DNA from: CAYXZO01 sp964469505
GTDB lineage: Bacteria; Fidelibacterota; UBA8477; JABMPR01
Assembly: GCA_964469505.1 (NCBI GenBank)
Contig: CAYXZO010000001.1
Location: 1 to 64,000 of the forward strand
DNA: 64,000 nt
Direction: 5' to 3'
Shown piece after piece: positions 16,442 to 24,507 of the stretch. The first letter of the stretch is position 1. Every line of letters starts with the position of its first letter. The position numbers and the translations under genes are program-made. Below the pieces are notes generated by a model. The model made no database searches. It worked only from the letters and a program-made list of their open reading frames with translations, and was not told where the DNA came from.

Positions 16442-17658
16442 CCCTCCGATCCAAGAGCCAGACGACCGTTATGAATCACCGCCGCAACTTGGTTTACGGC
16501 ATAGAAATAGGGAACATGTACCAGAGAGCGACAGTTCCAGATCACCGCATCAGCAAAATACCCCGGCGCCAGGGCTCCTACTTCGTGATGGCGATCGATG
16601 GCTCGGGCGCCGTTTATGGTAACCGCTTCCAGAACCTCCAACGGCTTCATTTTCAGATACAACATCGCCAGAGTCATTATGAACGGCAAGGAAACAGTCA
16701 TGCTGCTACCGGGATTGAAATCGGTAGCCAAAGCTACTTTTACGCCGGCCTCCAGCAGCTTACGAGCGGGGGCATATTGCTGTTGGCCCAGAAAAAAAGT
16801 AGTACCGGGAAGCAACACCGCGGTAGTGTCGGAGCCGACCAGGGCTTTTATTCCCGCCGGCGAAACGGCCATCAAATGGTCAACCGACACAGCTCCCAGT
16901 TCCACTCCCAATTCAGTACCTCCGGTGGAAACGAACTCATCTGCATGGATTTTAGGTTTCAAGCCCCATTTCTTGGCAGCGGTGAGGATCGTACGGGTTT
17001 CAGCGGGTGTGAAATATCCTTTCTCGCAAAACACATCACAGAATTCCGCCAACTTTTTTGTCGCCACCTCTGGAATCATGCGTTCGGTAAGCAAAGCAAT
17101 ATATTCCTCGCGCCGATTGGCATATTCCTGCGGTATAGCATGGGCCCCCAGGAAAGTGGTCGCAATCCGGAGCGGTAGATTTTTGCCTGCCTGGCGGATG
17201 GCCTGCAAAGATTTAAGCTCGCTTTCCGGAGTTAGGCCATACCCACTTTTGCATTCCACTGTAGTTGTGCCGTGAGCCAGAAAAAGCAATAAGCGTCGGC
17301 GCACCCGTTCTGTGAGGGTTTGCTCATCCAGTTCCCGTAATTTCCGCGCCGAATTCTGAATGCCGCCCCCTGCCGCGGCAATCTCCTGATAGCTTTTCCC
17401 TTGGCAGCGCATTTCAAATTCTTCCGCCCGGGTTTCGGCGAAAGCGGGGTGGGTATGGGCATCCACCAAGCCGGGAGTAATCAATCGACCCCGTACATCC
17501 AGAAAACCATCTTGCACCGGATAGTTGCGGGCCCGATGTTCGATTACCCTACCGTTTTCAAAAATCAGGCTTCCGCCTTCACGGACCACCACCGTCTGCC
17601 GGCGGGGGTCCCAGGTAACCCACTGACCAAGTCCGGTTAAGCCTTTGAGCCGCTTCAT
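16438..17658 (-). CDS. hutI: Imidazolonepropionase
   Basis: HutI hydrolyses 4-imidazolone-5-propionate to N-formimino-L-glutamate, step three of histidine degradation. The 406-aa amidohydrolase has the metal ligands His68 and His70 (DAHTHP), His238 (KIHADEF, with Glu241) and Asp313 (ATDFNPGSS). The ATG overlaps the hutU stop by 4 nt. Length is normal (about 400-410). Histidine ammonia-lyase (hutH) and the formiminoglutamate enzyme are not in the window and must be encoded elsewhere. Confidence 0.95.
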   Translation of the reverse strand: MKRLKGLTGLGQWVTWDPRRQTVVVREGGSLIFENGRVIEHRARNYPVQDGFLDVRGRLITPGLVDAHTHPAFAETRAEEFEMRCQGKSYQEIAAAGGGIQNSARKLRELDEQTLTERVRRRLLLFLAHGTTTVECKSGYGLTPESELKSLQAIRQAGKNLPLRIATTFLGAHAIPQEYANRREEYIALLTERMIPEVATKKLAEFCDVFCEKGYFTPAETRTILTAAKKWGLKPKIHADEFVSTGGTELGVELGAVSVDHLMAVSPAGIKALVGSDTTAVLLPGTTFFLGQQQYAPARKLLEAGVKVALATDFNPGSSMTVSLPFIMTLAMLYLKMKPLEVLEAVTINGARAIDRHHEVGALAPGYFADAVIWNCRSLVHVPYFYAVNQVAAVIHNGRLALGSEG

Positions 17659-19310
17659 ACTCCGGTAATCATAGGTAATTTTACTCCCTTAGCCCGGGCC
17701 ACCTCGATGGCTTTTTCGTAACCGGCATCGGCATGGCGCATGATACCGGTACCCGGGTCTGTGGTCAGCACCCGCTCCAGGCGTTCATCCATCTCACGCG
17801 TACCATCAGCTACGATTACCATTCCGGCGTGAATGGCATAACCCATGCCCACTCCGCCACCGTGGTGGATTGACACCCAACTGGCACCTGCTACGGCATT
17901 CAACAGGCCGTTAAGGATCGGCCAATCGGCCACTGCATCACTGCCGTCACGCATACCTTCAGTTTCCCGATTAGGAGAGGCTACCGAGCCGGAATCCAGG
18001 TGATCCCTACCAATGACGATGGGTGCGGAAATTTCCCCTTTACGCACGAGTTCATTGATGGCGAGTCCGAACTTGGCCCGGTCACCGTAGCCTAACCAAC
18101 AGATGCGACTGGGCAATCCCTGGAACTTGACTTTCTCGTGGGCCATATCGATCCAGCGCAGCAGGGCGGTATCATGGGGGAAAAGTTCTTTGATCAATTC
18201 GTCGGTTCGATGAATGTCTTTAGGATCTCCTGAAAGAGCTACCCACCGGAAGGGGCCCTTGCCCTCACAGAACAGAGGTCGGATATATGCTGGGACAAAG
18301 CCAGGGAAATCGAAGGCGTTGGCGACCCCTGCTTTTTGAGCCTGGGCGCGAATATTATTTCCGTAATCAAACACAACCGCGCCGCCCTGCTGAAAAGCCA
18401 ACATGGCTTCCACGTGGCGCGCCATGGACTGGTAAGCCATCTCGATATATTTCTCGGGATTGCTTTTCCGCAGTTCCAAGGCTTCCGCCAATGTTATCCC
18501 ATGGGGAATGTAGCCCCGCAATTCGTCGTGGGCCGAGGTTTGGTCGGTAACTACGTCGGGCTTGAACCCCCGGGATACCAGTTCCGGCAGCACGTCTGCG
18601 GCATTTCCCAGTAGACCTACACTCAGAGGACGACCCTCACGCCGGGCGGTATTGACCCACTCCAAAGCCTCGTCCAGGTCATCGGTGCTTCGATCAAGAT
18701 AGTGGGTTTCCAGGCGCCGCTTGATGCGGGCTGGATCAACCTCCACAACCAGTGCTACCCCATTGTTCATGGTTATAGCCAGCGGTTGGGCGCCGCCCAT
18801 GCCCCCCAGACCGGCTGTAAGCACTACTTTACCTCGTAGATCACCGTCGAAATGCTGCTTGGCGACCGCTGCTAAAGTTTCATAAGTCCCCTGGAGAATG
18901 CCCTGGGTGCCGATATAAATCCAGCTGCCGGCTGTCATTTGGCCGTACATCATCAATCCTTTGCGATCCAACTCATTGAAATGCTCCCAGGTAGCCCATT
19001 TGGGTACCAGCATGGAGTTACTGATCAGCACCCGCGGAGCCCAGGGATGGGTACGGAAGATTCCAACTGGCTTACCGGATTGAATGAGCAAGGTTTCATC
19101 ATTTTCTAAGGCCTGTAAAGAACGGAGGATGGCATCAAAAGCTTCCCAATTGCGAGCAGCTTTGCCATATCCCCCATAAACAATTAGTTGATCCGGAATT
19201 TCAGCCACATCGGGGCTGACGTTGTGTTGAATCATCCTGAAAGCGGCTTCTTGATGCCAGCCTTTGCAGTGCAGTTCACTCCCGGTGGGAGGGTAAACCT
19301 TACGCGCCAT
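17655..19310 (-). CDS. hutU: Urocanate hydratase
   Basis: Urocanase adds water to urocanate to form imidazolonepropionate, using NAD+ as an electrophile. The 551-aa protein carries the NAD-binding GLGGMGGAQ (167-175), GQMTAGSWIYIGTQG (123-137) and Cys404 in RICWLGYGD, matching the active-site cysteine region of the family. The ATG is preceded by AGGAGG. It lies 29 nt after the GHL10 gene and is coupled to hutI by a 4-nt overlap. Confidence 0.96.
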   Translation of the reverse strand: MARKVYPPTGSELHCKGWHQEAAFRMIQHNVSPDVAEIPDQLIVYGGYGKAARNWEAFDAILRSLQALENDETLLIQSGKPVGIFRTHPWAPRVLISNSMLVPKWATWEHFNELDRKGLMMYGQMTAGSWIYIGTQGILQGTYETLAAVAKQHFDGDLRGKVVLTAGLGGMGGAQPLAITMNNGVALVVEVDPARIKRRLETHYLDRSTDDLDEALEWVNTARREGRPLSVGLLGNAADVLPELVSRGFKPDVVTDQTSAHDELRGYIPHGITLAEALELRKSNPEKYIEMAYQSMARHVEAMLAFQQGGAVVFDYGNNIRAQAQKAGVANAFDFPGFVPAYIRPLFCEGKGPFRWVALSGDPKDIHRTDELIKELFPHDTALLRWIDMAHEKVKFQGLPSRICWLGYGDRAKFGLAINELVRKGEISAPIVIGRDHLDSGSVASPNRETEGMRDGSDAVADWPILNGLLNAVAGASWVSIHHGGGVGMGYAIHAGMVIVADGTREMDERLERVLTTDPGTGIMRHADAGYEKAIEVARAKGVKLPMITGV

Positions 19311-19339
19311 TGGGTAGTTCCTCCTATCCTTCAGCGCAG

Positions 19340-20482
19340 CTAGCGCCGCAACAGCGTGAGATATCGGGGTTTTTCCAGAAAAGTTTCGTAGGTAAAAAAT
19401 ACAATGTTGGAGAAGCCCGCTTGACGGCTCTGCCGAACCTTGGCTATCGCTTGCTGCACTGATTGGTTATACGTTGCCACGCCCATGTATATCCGGCTAA
19501 GCTCCAGATTCTCAGCCTGGATAAGATAAAGGTTTCGCCGGAAATCGGCGTCGTTTTTCGCATAATTCATGGGCACCGCAAATTGCAGCCAGCCCTCCCG
19601 CACCCAGTGGGTCCAGTCCTGAAAGTAACGCTCGCGGGCTTGCTTGGGATCCGGTTTTACCGCTGCCGAGAGAGCCACCTTAGGCGCCACATCCTGTAAC
19701 AGATAATGTGTCCGACGTACAAAGTCACTGATGGCATCCCGCCGGAAAGCATCCCATAGGGCATGAAACTGACGCCTTTGAGACGGTCGTAGTCGATACC
19801 AGTAAGAACCGTTAGAGGTTTCCAGAGTCAAGGGATCAACATGATAGCGTAATAAAAAGCGTTTACGGCCGGCCCGACTGTAGCCCCACCGGCGGTCCTG
19901 GTAGCGAATGTAATCAAAGTGCAGGCCATCTATCGCATAACGGGTTACCAGTTCCTCCACCAGTTTTAATAAATATTCGTTCACTTCCGGGTTGGTGGGT
20001 GAAAGATATAAGCCTTCCGGGAAGGAGCGCCGATTACCCTCAAAAAAGGAGAATGGTTCCTCACCTGTAGCAGAGCGATCAAGCCATTGTCTATGCTTTA
20101 GAATAACGTGATCTGATGCCCCGGGGAGCTGTTTACGGGACCAGACGAAATACACGTTCATCCAGGCGTGAACTTTCAGACCGCGGCGGTGAGCTTCTTG
20201 AATTACATATTGCAACGGATCGAAATCAGCGGGAGTAATATCCGGATCTTTAGGTTCCAGGTCGCTGTTGTAGAAAACCTCTCCCCTTCCCCGGATCTGA
20301 ACAAACAAATCGGTGACATCGGTTCGGTCTATCAAATTAAATAATTGTTGTAGTCGGTACTCGCTTTTCAGGTTTCCGCGAGTAACCCACAGGCCCATTA
20401 CAGGCACCGTCTGAGCCTGGATCAGTCCCGCCAGAATAAAAAAAACAGGGATAAACCCTGTTTTTAACCTCCACCAAGGCAT
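19340..20482 (-). CDS. Secreted glycoside-hydrolase-like (GHL10/DUF187) protein
   Basis: A 380-aa exported TIM-barrel protein of the GHL10 family (relatives of YngK, thought to act on cell-wall or other glycans). Residues 1-24 are a signal peptide ending LIQAQ. The barrel includes GLWVTRG, DLFVQIRGRGEVFY, GLKVHAWMNVY and the DGLHFDYIRY motif with candidate catalytic acids. The frame remains open upstream to 20707, but that would overlap rplQ by 200 nt, so ATG 20482 is chosen. A strong minus-strand terminator hairpin lies inside the signal-peptide codons (20438-20464), so read-through from the alpha operon is probably limited. It is followed by hutU. Confidence 0.8.
   Translation of the reverse strand: MPWWRLKTGFIPVFFILAGLIQAQTVPVMGLWVTRGNLKSEYRLQQLFNLIDRTDVTDLFVQIRGRGEVFYNSDLEPKDPDITPADFDPLQYVIQEAHRRGLKVHAWMNVYFVWSRKQLPGASDHVILKHRQWLDRSATGEEPFSFFEGNRRSFPEGLYLSPTNPEVNEYLLKLVEELVTRYAIDGLHFDYIRYQDRRWGYSRAGRKRFLLRYHVDPLTLETSNGSYWYRLRPSQRRQFHALWDAFRRDAISDFVRRTHYLLQDVAPKVALSAAVKPDPKQARERYFQDWTHWVREGWLQFAVPMNYAKNDADFRRNLYLIQAENLELSRIYMGVATYNQSVQQAIAKVRQSRQAGFSNIVFFTYETFLEKPRYLTLLRR
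20436..20464 (-). terminator. Rho-independent terminator of the ribosomal cluster, inside a coding region
   Basis: On the minus strand AACAGGG (20462 downwards) pairs with CCCTGTT around a 5-nt loop. The stem can extend to nine pairs with flanking A/T, and it is followed by TTTTTTTTATT. It starts about 38 nt after the rplQ stop. The same bases encode K-T-G-F-I-P-V-F-F-I of the GHL10 signal peptide. Confidence 0.75.
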
Positions 20483-20501
20483 TTTAGCTAAGCTAAGAAG
20501 A

Positions 20502-20948
20502 TTAAGATTTTTGGCTCTCGGAGGACTCTGACTTAGTCGTTTTTGTGGTTTTGCTTTCTTTAGTCTCAGTAGCAGCCTTTTTCTGGACCCCGGCGAAATC
20601 CACCAGTGAAAGCAGAGCCATCGGGGCCCGATCGTTTTGTCTGGGCCCCAATTTGGTAATTCGAGTGTAGCCGCCGGGACGATCCTTGTATTTAGGTGCG
20701 ATCTCATGAAACAGCGTGTAAATCACCTTGCGGCGAGGGATAACCCTATAAACTAACCGCCGCGCATGAACAGTATCCTGTTTAGCTTTAGTAATCAGAC
20801 GCTCCGCCAGCCGCCGGGCTTCCAGCGCCTTAGCATGGGTGGTGATGATCTGCTTATGGATAAATAGTTCTGTTGCCAGGTTCGCCAACATAGCCTTACG
20901 GTGACTGGCAGTACGATTCAGTTTGCGGCCCCGCTTACGATGTCTCAT
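20502..20948 (-). CDS. rplQ: 50S ribosomal protein L17
   Basis: Large-subunit protein L17, last gene of the alpha operon. The 148-aa chain has the family start MRHRKRGRKLNRTASHRKAM and the conserved body to about residue 115. A 30-residue Lys/Ser/Thr/Glu-rich tail follows that is longer than in E. coli (127 aa) and probably disordered on the ribosome surface. 11 nt after rpoA. A terminator follows within 40-65 nt. Confidence 0.97.
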   Translation of the reverse strand: MRHRKRGRKLNRTASHRKAMLANLATELFIHKQIITTHAKALEARRLAERLITKAKQDTVHARRLVYRVIPRRKVIYTLFHEIAPKYKDRPGGYTRITKLGPRQNDRAPMALLSLVDFAGVQKKAATETKESKTTKTTKSESSESQKS

Positions 20949-20959
20949 GGTGTGTTACC

Positions 20960-21931
20960 TCAATCTTCCTTCAAATATTTTTCCACATCCATCCCAAAAT
21001 GGAGTCCCAGCTCAGCCAGCTTCTCATTCAGCTCAGCCAGAGACTTCCGCCCAAAGTTCTTATACCGCAACATCTCAGACTCTTCTTTGCTCACCAGATC
21101 GGCAATGGTTTTGATTTCAGCAGCCTGGAGACAGTTGTAGGAGCGAACGGACAGTTCCAGCTCATCAATGCTACGTTTCAGTTCGTTCCTGATCCGCAGG
21201 ACTTCATCGTCCACTTCAGTAACGGGTTCCTGGACCAGATCCGTGGATTCCTTGATGAAGATGGCCAGGTGATCAACCAGGAGTTTAGCAGCATAGGAAA
21301 GGGCGTCTTCAGGGGTAATGCTGCCATCGGTGATAATTCTCAGGCGTAATTTCTCCTTGAACTCACCCTCGGCTCCTGGAAGTTGCTCCACTTCGTAAGC
21401 CACCCGCTTGATGGGCGAAAAGATGGCGTCCAGGAAAATTGTGCCCAGAGGATAATCGGGCAGCTTGTTCTGTTCCGCTGGAACGTAGCCCCGACCCCGG
21501 GCGATCCGCAGTTCCATACTGAGATGGGCATCTTCGTTGAGAGTAGCAATATGGTGATCCGGGTTCAGGATTTTGATCTGGGTGTTGTCTTTGCCGATGT
21601 CGGCTGCTGTGAACTCATACGGCCCCTTTAGGTCAATGAAGATTTTATCCGGCTTGGGTTCCAACAGCTTGATCCGCACCCCTTTAAGATTCAGAATGAT
21701 GTGTGGAACTTCCTCCAGTATGCCGGGTAAAGTAGTGAACTCATGTAAGGCGCCGTCGATGCGAACGCTTACAATGGCCGCACCGGGAATCGAGGATAGA
21801 AGAACCCGGCGTAAACTGTTACCCAGGGTGATGCCATAGCCCCGTTCCAGGGGAGCAATGGCAAAAGTTTTGTCAAACTCCTCTTGCTCTTCGATGATGG
21901 AGTATGAATCTGGTATTTTGAAGTTAGGCAT
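20960..21931 (-). CDS. rpoA: RNA polymerase alpha subunit
   Basis: RpoA dimerises to start assembly of RNA polymerase. The 323-aa protein shows the N-terminal domain (GYGITLGNSLRRVLLSSIPGAAI near residue 30-50) and, after a linker near 232-245, the alpha-CTD that contacts UP elements and activators (ELSVRSYNCLQAA, MLRYKNFGRKSL). Length matches the family. Located between rpsD and rplQ as in most bacteria. Confidence 0.98.
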   Translation of the reverse strand: MPNFKIPDSYSIIEEQEEFDKTFAIAPLERGYGITLGNSLRRVLLSSIPGAAIVSVRIDGALHEFTTLPGILEEVPHIILNLKGVRIKLLEPKPDKIFIDLKGPYEFTAADIGKDNTQIKILNPDHHIATLNEDAHLSMELRIARGRGYVPAEQNKLPDYPLGTIFLDAIFSPIKRVAYEVEQLPGAEGEFKEKLRLRIITDGSITPEDALSYAAKLLVDHLAIFIKESTDLVQEPVTEVDDEVLRIRNELKRSIDELELSVRSYNCLQAAEIKTIADLVSKEESEMLRYKNFGRKSLAELNEKLAELGLHFGMDVEKYLKED

Positions 21932-21944
21932 AGTTCCCCTATTC

Positions 21945-22556
21945 TTATTTTGAATACAGCTCGACGACCAATTGCTCGGTGTAATCTTCCGTTATCTGGT
22001 CGCGGGTCGGGTAATCTAAAAAGACCCCTTCCATATTAGCTTTATCCAGACGTAGCCAGGGATAGGGTCCATCACCTTGAACCCGCCGCATAGCTTCGTG
22101 GATCACTTGGAGTTTTTTGCTTTTTTCCCGCACTTGAATCACATCGCCGGGCTTCAGTTGATAGCTGGGGATGTTGACTTTTCGGCCATTCACCAGAAAA
22201 TGGCAGTGCACTACCAACTGCCTGGCCTGGCGGCGGGTACGGGCAAAACCCAACCGATAAACCGTATTATCCAAACGCGATTCCAGCATGCGAACCAGGT
22301 TGTCACCGGTTTTGCCTTTTTGCTGGCTCGCTTTTTTGAAGTAGTTCCGAAATTGTTTCTCCATTACGCCGTAGAGATATTTCATCTTCTGCTTTTCCAT
22401 GAGCTGCAGACCATAGTCGGAAATTCTCCGGCGCATGGTGGGGCCGTGTTGGCCGGGAGGATAGTTTTTGCGCATATTGGCAAACTTGGGCGACTCGAAA
22501 GCCTGGAAGCCCAAACGGCGAACTATTTTTCCCCGAGGACCGCGATATCGTGCCAT
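21945..22556 (-). CDS. rpsD: 30S ribosomal protein S4
   Basis: A 203-aa primary 16S rRNA binder. The S4 RNA-binding domain lies at about 92-155 (RLDNTVYRLGFARTRRQA, HFLVNGRKVNIPSY). It lacks the N-terminal CxxC pair found in zinc-binding S4 paralogues, so it is the zinc-free form. In E. coli S4 also represses the alpha operon; no leader structure of that kind is evident here. 13 nt before rpoA. Confidence 0.97.
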   Translation of the reverse strand: MARYRGPRGKIVRRLGFQAFESPKFANMRKNYPPGQHGPTMRRRISDYGLQLMEKQKMKYLYGVMEKQFRNYFKKASQQKGKTGDNLVRMLESRLDNTVYRLGFARTRRQARQLVVHCHFLVNGRKVNIPSYQLKPGDVIQVREKSKKLQVIHEAMRRVQGDGPYPWLRLDKANMEGVFLDYPTRDQITEDYTEQLVVELYSK

Positions 22557-22571
22557 ACTTTCTGTACCTCC

Positions 22572-22961
22572 TTACACGCGCCGTTTCTTAGGTGGACGAC
22601 AACCATTATGGGGGATGGGCGTAACGTCTTTGATAGCGGTAACTTCCATACCGGCAGCCGCAATTGATCGAATGGCGGCCTCTCTACCCCCACCAGGTCC
22701 TTTCACCCAGACTTCCACTCTCACCATTCCCCGTTCCAATGCTTCCTTGGTAGCCATCTCGGCAGCCTGGGAAGCGGCATAAGGGGTGCTCTTGCGCGAG
22801 CCCTTGAAACCAACTACGCCCGCTGAGCTCCAGGAAATAACGTCACCTTTACGATTGGTAAAAGTGACGATGGTGTTGTTGAAACTGGCTTTAATATGCG
22901 CAATGCCTTCCGGATCGGCTTTGATTTTCTTTTTCTTACGTTGAGTCTTAGCTTTTGCCAA
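22572..22961 (-). CDS. rpsK: 30S ribosomal protein S11
   Basis: A 129-aa platform protein of the small subunit, the same length as in E. coli. Conserved SFNNTIVTFT, SSAGVVGFKGSRKSTPYAA and the basic C-terminus CRPPKKRRV are all present. It lies between rpsM and rpsD with 13-15 nt gaps, standard alpha-operon order. Confidence 0.98.
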   Translation of the reverse strand: MAKAKTQRKKKKIKADPEGIAHIKASFNNTIVTFTNRKGDVISWSSAGVVGFKGSRKSTPYAASQAAEMATKEALERGMVRVEVWVKGPGGGREAAIRSIAAAGMEVTAIKDVTPIPHNGCRPPKKRRV

Positions 22962-22974
22962 AGTTCAGCTCCTT

Positions 22975-23352
22975 TTACTGCTTTTTCTTCTTACCGATCC
23001 CAATGGGACGCCGCCGGCCCTTACGGGTACGGGCGTTATTCTTGGTGTTCTGCCCGCGCACCGGCAAACCGCGACGATGTCTGAGCCCACGATAGCAACC
23101 AATGTCCATCAGACGTTTGATGTTCATTTGGACTTCATTCCGCAGGGCTCCTTCAACCTTGTAATCCCGGTTGATAACTTCGCGGATCCGGCGTATCTGA
23201 TCGTCCGTTAAATCCTGGACTCTGATCTCGGGGTCGACTTCCGCTTTGCGGCAAATCTCCGCCGCAATATAAGGGCCTATCCCGTAGATGTATCTTAAAC
23301 CATAAAGAATCTTCTTGGTTCTGGGCAGGTCCACACCCGCAATTCGTGCCAC
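22975..23352 (-). CDS. rpsM: 30S ribosomal protein S13
   Basis: A 125-aa head protein of the small subunit contacting tRNA and the L5 bridge. Family start MARIAGVDLPRTKK, a central H2TH-like region (YIYGIGPYIAAEIC) and the basic tail RGLPVRGQNTKNNARTRKG are present. It follows rpmJ by 12 nt. Confidence 0.98.
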   Translation of the reverse strand: MARIAGVDLPRTKKILYGLRYIYGIGPYIAAEICRKAEVDPEIRVQDLTDDQIRRIREVINRDYKVEGALRNEVQMNIKRLMDIGCYRGLRHRRGLPVRGQNTKNNARTRKGRRRPIGIGKKKKQ

Positions 23353-23364
23353 GCAATACCTCCT

Positions 23365-23478
23365 TTATCCCTGGCGTTGCTTATGTTTTGGGTTTTCGCA
23401 AATCACCAACACTTTGCCTTTGCGCCGGATTACTTTGCACTTATCACAGATCGGTTTTACCGAAGACCGGACTTTCAT
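23365..23478 (-). CDS. rpmJ: 50S ribosomal protein L36
   Basis: A 37-aa protein found by direct translation from ATG 23478 to TAA 23365. It begins MKVRSSVKPICDKC and ends HKQRQG. Cys11, Cys14, Cys27 and His32 form the zinc site, so this is the zinc-binding (C+) form. It lies in the classic infA-rpmJ-rpsM position with 12-13 nt spacers. Confidence 0.96.
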   Translation of the reverse strand: MKVRSSVKPICDKCKVIRRKGKVLVICENPKHKQRQG

Positions 23479-23491
23479 AAGCCACTACTCC

Positions 23492-23710
23492 TTACTTGTA
23501 CCGGTACGTGATCCGCCCCCGCGACAGGTCATAAGGTGAAAGCTCCACCGTAACCCTATCGCCCGGTAGAATCTTGATGTAATGCATCCGCATTTTCCCG
23601 GAAATGTGGGCCAGGACCTCGTGTCCGTTGTCCAAACGGACCCGAAACGAAGCATTGGGGAGATTCTCCTCAATGGTCCCGTCCACTTTGATCATTTTTT
23701 CCTTAGCCAT
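23492..23710 (-). CDS. infA: Translation initiation factor IF-1
   Basis: A 72-aa OB-fold protein that binds the 30S A site during initiation. It has the family sequence GTIEENLPNASFRVRLDNGH and GDRVTVELSPYDLSRGRITYRYK. 6 nt after map and 13 nt before rpmJ. Confidence 0.98.
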   Translation of the reverse strand: MAKEKMIKVDGTIEENLPNASFRVRLDNGHEVLAHISGKMRMHYIKILPGDRVTVELSPYDLSRGRITYRYK

Positions 23711-23716
23711 AATCCT

Positions 23717-24481
23717 TCAATCAAAAATCGTTTCCCCTGGTTTACTAAGAGTCACTGGCCCCTCCTCAGTGATGGCTACCGTGTGCTCAAAATGAGCACT
23801 GGGCCGGTGGTCTTTGGCGATCACCGCCCAGCCATCCTTACCAGTGTAAACCTCTGCGCCGCCGGCGTTGATCATGGGCTCGATTGCCAAGGTCATACCC
23901 GGCCGCAACTCTATTCCCGTTCCGGCTTTACCATAATTGGGCACCTGCGGTTCTTCATGCAGTTCTTTCCCAATTCCATGCCCCACCAGCTCCCGCACCA
24001 CCGAAAATCCATGGCCCTCACAATAGCTTTGAATGGTGGCCCCAATGTCATACAGGTGGTTACCTGGTTGACACTGCTCCACTCCCAAATAGAGCGCTTT
24101 TTTCGTCACTTCCAGCAGCTTGCGTTTCTCCTCTGAGATTTCGCCCACTGCAAAAGTGTAGGCCGCATCACCGTAGTATCCATCCAGGAGCACACCGCAG
24201 TCTATCCCTACAATATCTCCCTCCCGTAAGCGCTGATTCCCAGGTATCCCGTGGACCACGACCTCGTTAGGGGACACACATAGGGTCGCGGGGTATCCGT
24301 ACAGACCTTTAAAACCTGGGATTGCCCCCTGGGAGCGGATGAAGCGTTCGGCTACCCTATCAAGTTCTTTGAGGGTGACTCCCGGACGGATGTGTTGGCC
24401 CACTAATTCTAGCGTCTTTGCCACTAGCAGCGCCGCCCGCCGGATTTTACGGATTTCTGCAGGAGTTTTAAGCCGGATCAT
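23717..24481 (-). CDS. map: Methionine aminopeptidase type I
   Basis: Removes the initiator methionine from nascent proteins. The 254-aa pita-bread enzyme has all five dinuclear metal ligands: Asp94, Asp105, His168, Glu201 and Glu232, plus the substrate-contact His77. No N-terminal zinc-finger extension, so type Ia. Located between secY and infA; no adk gene sits between them, unlike in Bacillus. Confidence 0.97.
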   Translation of the reverse strand: MIRLKTPAEIRKIRRAALLVAKTLELVGQHIRPGVTLKELDRVAERFIRSQGAIPGFKGLYGYPATLCVSPNEVVVHGIPGNQRLREGDIVGIDCGVLLDGYYGDAAYTFAVGEISEEKRKLLEVTKKALYLGVEQCQPGNHLYDIGATIQSYCEGHGFSVVRELVGHGIGKELHEEPQVPNYGKAGTGIELRPGMTLAIEPMINAGGAEVYTGKDGWAVIAKDHRPSAHFEHTVAITEEGPVTLSKPGETIFD

Positions 24482-24507
24482 ATGTCAAAAAACTAACAGG
24501 AATGGTC

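Noticed and set aside
16471..17178. 235-codon plus-strand frame opposite hutI (and 16598-17275)
   Set aside because: Antisense to a clear hutI, two competing frames, no RBS.
20483..20707. N-terminal extension of the GHL10 gene into rplQ
   Set aside because: Overlaps 200 nt of rplQ in another frame; ATG 20482 gives a clean signal peptide.
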